Source: Prevotella sp.
Lineage (GTDB): Bacteria > Bacteroidota > Bacteroidia > Bacteroidales > Bacteroidaceae
Assembly: GCA_017443345.1 (NCBI GenBank)
Contig: JAFSNR010000037.1
Span: 1 to 64,000 of the forward strand
DNA length: 64,000 nucleotides
Reading direction: 5' to 3'
This document shows, piece by piece, positions 59,644 to 64,000 of the stretch (positions are counted from its first letter, which is position 1; each line of letters begins with the position of its first letter). The notes beneath the pieces are model-generated. The model was not told the origin of the DNA. It saw only the letters and a list, made by a program, of their open reading frames with translations, and searched no databases. The position numbers and the translations under genes were made by a program.

Positions 59644-60417
59644 ATGAACGACGAAAAGAAGATTTCGGTGGTAATCAACACGCGCAATGCGGAGCAGCAT
59701 CTGCAGCAGGTGCTCGAGGCCGTGAAGGGCTTCGACGAGGTGCTCGTCTGCGACATGGAGAGTGATGACGCCACCCTCGACATTGCCCGCAGCCACGGCT
59801 GTAGAATCGTGACTTTCCCCAAGGCCGACCATAAGAGTGCCGAACCTGCGAGGACCTTCGCCATCCAACAGGCCCGATATCCCTGGGTGCTCGTGGTGGA
59901 TGCCGACGAGATCGTGACTCCTGAACTCCACGACTACCTCTATCGCAGGATTGCGGAGGCGGACTGTCCTGCGGGACTCTATATCCCCCGCTGGAACCGA
60001 TTCATGCTCAGCTATACGAAGAGCGTCAGCTACGACCACCAGTTGCGTTTCTTCCGTCGTGAGGGTACGGTGTGGCCGCCTTACGTTCATACTTTCCCCA
60101 CGGTACAAGGAGTCACGGAGAAAATCCCCTCCTCAGCGCACAACGTACGATTGATACATCTGGCTGACGAGACAATCGCCGACCTCGTGCGCAAGACAAA
60201 CGCCTACACTGACGGTGAACTGCAAAAGCGCAGCGAGAAGCACTATGGCATCGGAGCCCTGATTGGGCGCCCTACGTGGCGGTTCTTCCGCAACTATGTG
60301 TTAAAGCTCGGCTTCCGCGACGGACTGCCAGGTCTCATCCGTGCGGGCATGGATGCCTTCTATCAGTTTGTGCTCGTCGCGAAAGTCATTGAAAAAGATA
60401 AACGAACGAAAGTATGA
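59644..60417 (+). CDS. Glycosyltransferase family 2, WaaE-like
   Basis: 257 residues, GT-A fold. SVVINTRNAEQHL, the CDMESDDATLDIA block and the metal-binding DADEIVTP are typical of the WaaE/KdtX type acting on LPS core, and LRFFRR follows. The start at 59644 is preferred to one at 59584, since the promoter box lies between them. Its stop overlaps the next GT2 gene by 4 bp. Confidence 0.9.
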   Translation: MNDEKKISVVINTRNAEQHLQQVLEAVKGFDEVLVCDMESDDATLDIARSHGCRIVTFPKADHKSAEPARTFAIQQARYPWVLVVDADEIVTPELHDYLYRRIAEADCPAGLYIPRWNRFMLSYTKSVSYDHQLRFFRREGTVWPPYVHTFPTVQGVTEKIPSSAHNVRLIHLADETIADLVRKTNAYTDGELQKRSEKHYGIGALIGRPTWRFFRNYVLKLGFRDGLPGLIRAGMDAFYQFVLVAKVIEKDKRTKV

Positions 60418-61289
60418 AAGGACCACTATTCTCGATACTAATCCCCTCGTGGAATAACCTCGCCTTCCTGAAACTCTGTGTGGCGAGCATCCGAAAGAAC
60501 TCGACTTATGAGCACGAGATACTGATCCACGTAAATGACGGCAGCGACGGCACCCTCGACTGGGTGAAGGCCGAAGGGCTGAAATACACCCGCTCGGAGG
60601 AGAACATCGGTGTTTGCTATGCACTCAACGGTCTACGTCCGCTGGTAACCACCGACTACGTGCTCTTTATGAACGATGATATGTATGTGTTGCCAGGGTG
60701 GGATGCGGCGCTCTACGATGAGATACAGGCCATCGGCCACCAGATGTTCTTTCTTTCTGCAACCCTCATCCAACCCCGAAAGTTCTTCTGCAAGAGTGTC
60801 ATTGCACCAGCCAACTACGGCGAGAGCATCGAGACCTTCGAGGAGGAACGTTTGCTCAAAGAGTATATGACGCTGAAACATGGCGACTGGCAGGGAGCTA
60901 CCTGGCCACCGAACATCGTGCATCGCAACCTCTGGGACCTCGTAGGGGGCTACAGTGTGGAATACAGCCCTGGCATGTATTCCGACCCCGACTTCTCGGC
61001 TAAGCTCTGGCATGCCGGCGTGCGGCTCTTCAAGGGAGTCGACAGAAGCCGTGTCTACCACTTCGAGGCGCGCTCTACCCATCGCATCGTGAAGAACGAC
61101 GGGTCACTGCAGTTCCTCAGGAAGTGGGGCATCACCTCCTCATCATTCATGCGCGACGTGCTCCATCGTGGCGAACCCTTCGGGGTTGAGGTGGACAGCG
61201 CCGAACAGTTGTGTAAGGATATCCTCCGCAGCAAGTGGAAGCGCGCCCTCACCATCTTCCGTCCCACGAAAGCAAAAGATATCTGGTAA
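60414..61289 (+). CDS. Glycosyltransferase family 2
   Basis: 291 residues with a GT-A core: SILIPSWNNLAFL, HVNDGSDGT and FMNDDMYVLPGW (the metal-binding DxD-like motif is NDDM). YSPGMYSDPDFSAKLWHAG resembles the acceptor region of rhamnosyl-type transferases. The sugar is unknown. It lies between the WaaE-like gene and an LpxL-like acyltransferase, pointing to LPS core or surface glycan. Confidence 0.88.
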   Translation: MKGPLFSILIPSWNNLAFLKLCVASIRKNSTYEHEILIHVNDGSDGTLDWVKAEGLKYTRSEENIGVCYALNGLRPLVTTDYVLFMNDDMYVLPGWDAALYDEIQAIGHQMFFLSATLIQPRKFFCKSVIAPANYGESIETFEEERLLKEYMTLKHGDWQGATWPPNIVHRNLWDLVGGYSVEYSPGMYSDPDFSAKLWHAGVRLFKGVDRSRVYHFEARSTHRIVKNDGSLQFLRKWGITSSSFMRDVLHRGEPFGVEVDSAEQLCKDILRSKWKRALTIFRPTKAKDIW

Positions 61290-61293
61290 ACCT

Positions 61294-62259
61294 ATGATGA
61301 AACAACTGCTCTATTATTTGGTCTATGGCGTGTGGTATTTGTTATCACTCCTGCCCATGCGTGTTCATTACGTCTTCTCCGACATGCTCTACCTCATCGT
61401 CTACTATGTGGTGGGCTATCGCCGCAACCTCGTGCGTCGCCATCTGGCCAGCAGCTTCTCAGAGAAGTCGGATAAGGAACGTCTGAAGATAGAGCAGGGC
61501 TTCTACCACTGGTTCTGCGACTACATCGCGGAGACAGTGAAACTGATGACCATCCGTCCTGCCAACCTGAAGCGGCGCATGGTGTTTAAGGGTACTGAGC
61601 GCATCGATGAGGTGGTCGCTGCCGGACAGTCGTGTGCCGTCTATCTCGGCCATTACTGCAACTGGGAATGGGTCACTTCGCTGCCTTTCTGGGTATCGCC
61701 CAAGGCACAATGCGGACAGATCTACCACGCCCTGGAGAACCCCGTGTTCGATCGTCTGTTCCTGCGTCTCCGCCAGCGCATGGGAGCCGTCTGCATCCCC
61801 ATGGCCGAGACCCTGCGCCGTCTGGCGACATACCGTCAGCAAGGCCAGCCTGTAGTCATCGGCTACATCTCTGATCAAGTACCCTTCTGGAATAATATCC
61901 ACCACTGGCTGCAGTTCCTCCAGCACGACACGCCTGTGCTCACGGGTACCGAGCGACTGGCTCGCAGTGCAGACCATGCTGTCTTCTACCTCGATGTCCG
62001 GCGTCTGCGCAGGGGCTTTTACGAGGCCGAGTTCAAGCTTATCACGCCCTATCCGAAGCAGACGAAGGACTATGAGATCACTGATGCCTACTTCGGCATG
62101 CTCGAGAAGAGCATCCAGCGCGATCCGCAGTGTTACCTCTGGACGCATAACCGCTGGAAACGCTCACACGAAGAGTTTGACCTGCGCTACGACAAGGAGA
62201 CAGGGCGCGTCAGTCTCGAACCCCTCGAAGTGATTAAGAAACGTAAAGGACTATTATGA
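61294..62259 (+). CDS. LpxL/HtrB-like lipid A acyltransferase
   Basis: 321 residues from the ATG at 61294; an N-terminal membrane helix is followed by the LABLAT acyltransferase domain with HYCNWE (HX4E, about residues 119-124). Homologues add a secondary acyl chain to lipid A; ornithine-lipid or other acylations are possible. A longer frame from 61168 overlaps the preceding GT2 gene in another phase and is rejected. The stop overlaps the next gene by 4 bp. Confidence 0.88.
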   Translation: MMKQLLYYLVYGVWYLLSLLPMRVHYVFSDMLYLIVYYVVGYRRNLVRRHLASSFSEKSDKERLKIEQGFYHWFCDYIAETVKLMTIRPANLKRRMVFKGTERIDEVVAAGQSCAVYLGHYCNWEWVTSLPFWVSPKAQCGQIYHALENPVFDRLFLRLRQRMGAVCIPMAETLRRLATYRQQGQPVVIGYISDQVPFWNNIHHWLQFLQHDTPVLTGTERLARSADHAVFYLDVRRLRRGFYEAEFKLITPYPKQTKDYEITDAYFGMLEKSIQRDPQCYLWTHNRWKRSHEEFDLRYDKETGRVSLEPLEVIKKRKGLL

Positions 62260-63080
62260 TATTCGTTCACGACAAGGGACGCATGGCCAATAACATGCTG
62301 CAATACGGACACGTCTATGCCTGGGGACGTGAGCACGGACGTGCCACCATGTCGATGCGTTTCGCTTACAAGTATCCGTGGTTCCACATCTGTCACACGC
62401 GCCACCATCACTTCCGCAACTACCTCTTTGCGAAGTATGCTGCCAAGTGGCACCTCATCCCCACCGTTCGCTTCGATACCGAGGCGGCTGACTATAGCCG
62501 TGAAGAGCAGTTGATGCGCCATGCGCGCTTCATCTACGTAGGAGGTTGGTATGCCCGTTGGTACGACCTCTTCCTGAAGTACAAGTCTGAGATCCTCGAG
62601 CTCTTTGCCTTCGATAAGCCCGTCGAGGAACAGGCAGCGAATATCCTCGATGTGACAGCTGACAAAACGCAGACCTCGCCTGTAAGCATCCGTTTGGGCG
62701 TACACATCCGTCGTGGCGACTATGCCAAGTTCCAGGGTGGTCGTTTCTTCTACGACGACGAGCAATATGTAGCAGTGATACGCAGATTCTGTGAGCAGCA
62801 TCCCAACGAGACAGTTTCGGTCTATATCTGTACCAACGACCCTAAGCTCAACAAGGATTATTATCTCAAGAATCTCACGCGTTGTCATGTCATCTTCCCT
62901 GCAGGAAATCCTGCCGAGGATCTGTGCCTGCTTTCACACTGCAACTACCTCATCGGAGCTCCCAGCACCTTTACCCTCGTGGCAGCGATGTATCACGACA
63001 CGCCCCTCTACTGGATCGAAGACCCTCAGGCGCCTATCGTCTTCAGTAACTTCGATACCCTCTTCCGGCATATTTATTAA
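62256..63080 (+). CDS. GT11-family alpha-1,2-fucosyltransferase-like
   Basis: 274 residues. The GT11 signature HIRRGDY (about residues 148-154), the GRMANNMLQY start and APSTFTLVAAMYH (motif III) are seen. It would move fucose, or another GDP-sugar, onto a surface glycan; capsule or O-antigen fucosylation is inference. Last gene of the rightward operon; its stop overlaps that of the convergent U32 peptidase. Confidence 0.88.
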   Translation: MIFVHDKGRMANNMLQYGHVYAWGREHGRATMSMRFAYKYPWFHICHTRHHHFRNYLFAKYAAKWHLIPTVRFDTEAADYSREEQLMRHARFIYVGGWYARWYDLFLKYKSEILELFAFDKPVEEQAANILDVTADKTQTSPVSIRLGVHIRRGDYAKFQGGRFFYDDEQYVAVIRRFCEQHPNETVSVYICTNDPKLNKDYYLKNLTRCHVIFPAGNPAEDLCLLSHCNYLIGAPSTFTLVAAMYHDTPLYWIEDPQAPIVFSNFDTLFRHIY

Positions 63081-64000
63081 TCGGATGTTTCTTCTGTCTT
63101 CTCGAGTTTGAAGAGTTTGTCGCTGGGACGTACTTTGTCTGTAACAGCAATGGAGACGCGTGTACCTTGTTGGGCTACCTCAACGGGGCCATTATCACCA
63201 TGGATCTCATCAGCCGTAACGTACATCACACCTGTGGTAGGACCTGTAATGAGCATCTTGTCGCCTACCTTGAACGTATTGGCCTCAACAGTGAACTCCG
63301 CGACACCAAGTTTGGAGAAATATTTGACGCCCTTGCCGATGTAAACCTTACGCTCAGTGGCATTGGAACCATAATGACGGTTCCACTCACCCATGGTCTG
63401 GCCCTGATAGTAACCATCCCAGAAGCCACGATTGAAGACAGTGGCAAGACGCTCGTCCCATGCATCCTTCTTTTCTTCCGTAAACGTACCGTCGAGCACA
63501 GCCTGGATGGCCTCCTTATAGCACTTCACGACGGTATAGACATACTCAGGACCACGCGCACGACCTTCAATCTTAAACACACGCACACCAGCATTCATCA
63601 TCTTATCGATAAAGCGTACGGTCTTCAGATCCTTGGGCGACATGATATACTTGTTGTCGATGTCGAGCTGGTAGCCCGTCTCGTTGTCTGTGGCTGTATA
63701 CGAACGGCGACATACCTGGATGCACTCTCCACGATTGGCGGAGCGATTGGCTGCATGGAGACTCATGTAGCACTTGCCACTGATGGCCATACAGAGGGCA
63801 CCATGACAGAACATCTCGATGCGGATCTGCTCGCCTGAAGGACCACAGATATGCTCGGCCTCCAACTGACGGTAGATCTCAGCCACCTGATCCATGTTGA
63901 GCTCACGCGCCAGGACCACGACATCGGCAAACTGTGCATAGAAACGCAGCGCCTCGATATTGGAGATATTGAGTTGGGTAGAGAGGTGAACCTCCTGTCC
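63077..64000 (-). CDS. U32-family peptidase, C-terminal part (gene continues beyond the right edge)
   Basis: About 308 C-terminal residues are in the window and the frame stays open to the edge. The U32 signature EMFCHGALCMAISGKCYMS is present, followed by the C-terminal beta domain (VAEFTVEANTFKVGDKM). Upstream, HLSTQLNISNIEALRFYAQF continues the barrel. Relatives act as collagenase-like peptidases or as prephenate-dependent tRNA hydroxylases (TrhP), so the real role is not settled. Confidence 0.9.
   Translation of the reverse strand, partial: GQEVHLSTQLNISNIEALRFYAQFADVVVLARELNMDQVAEIYRQLEAEHICGPSGEQIRIEMFCHGALCMAISGKCYMSLHAANRSANRGECIQVCRRSYTATDNETGYQLDIDNKYIMSPKDLKTVRFIDKMMNAGVRVFKIEGRARGPEYVYTVVKCYKEAIQAVLDGTFTEEKKDAWDERLATVFNRGFWDGYYQGQTMGEWNRHYGSNATERKVYIGKGVKYFSKLGVAEFTVEANTFKVGDKMLITGPTTGVMYVTADEIHGDNGPVEVAQQGTRVSIAVTDKVRPSDKLFKLEKTEETSD

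Overview
The window is a chromosomal segment of a Bacteroidales bacterium, most likely Prevotellaceae (Prevotella sensu lato). The evidence is the promoter style (TAnnTTTG -7 boxes with an upstream TTG/TTTG, no Shine-Dalgarno sequences), Bacteroidetes-specific families (DUF4290, DUF4292, DUF4294, VirE-like helicase, animal-type glutaminyl cyclase) and a typical Bacteroidales gene order (dut - TPR - DUF4292 lipoprotein - EnvC-like protein). Genus level is inference. No rRNA, tRNA or CRISPR array was seen.

Layout. 1-418: intergenic, with a left-facing promoter and an 11-bp tandem repeat. 419-6087: co-directional operon tsaB, DUF4290, murA, rimM, dxr, rseP. Then comEC-like (minus), a DsbD-type transporter and an M20 deacylase (plus). 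10614-15398: minus operon dut - TPR - DUF4292 - EnvC-like. 15514-23849: plus run of dGTPase, miaB, MsbA-like ABC transporter and two LTA-synthase-like membrane enzymes. 23957-27157: sufE, nrdD, nrdG. 27164-28447: histidine phosphatase (minus). 28515-33220: unknown gene, rpoN, PAP2-like, purE, ispG. Then a sirtuin (minus), three tandem FKBP isomerases, an Lrp regulator, a C26-M19 fusion and a glutaminyl cyclase-like lipoprotein (plus).

39941-49844 is the accessory stretch. It holds an orphan lipoprotein behind the 3' relic of an amidohydrolase; about 1 kb of repeats including 22-bp iteron-like units; a broken VirE/D5-like helicase gene bracketed by ~110-bp inverted repeats; a PIN toxin-antitoxin pair with a nonsense mutation in the toxin; two paralogous lipoprotein amidohydrolases around a DUF3089 esterase-like lipoprotein; and a membrane-anchored AraC regulator that may control them.

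49943-53615 is a minus operon of a DUF4294 protein, an APH-like kinase, a Tyr phosphatase-like protein, an HD alarmone-hydrolase-like protein and a cytidylate-kinase-like protein. 53732-55723 is a helix-hairpin-helix/beta-barrel protein. 55727-63080 is a glycan/LPS surface locus around a divergent promoter: GT87, GT87, GtrA and GT4 leftward; GT2, GT2, LpxL-like acyltransferase and GT11 rightward. A partial U32 peptidase runs off the right edge.

The most unusual genome-scale signal is a set of short degenerate tandem arrays with 7-, 8- or 9-bp units. They sit at gene junctions, often containing the stop or start codon, and inside linkers of otherwise conserved proteins (SufE, EnvC-like, IspG, C26-M19, glutaminyl cyclase, GT4). 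Together with the inverted-repeat-bounded helicase element, these arrays are the best candidates for something not yet described.
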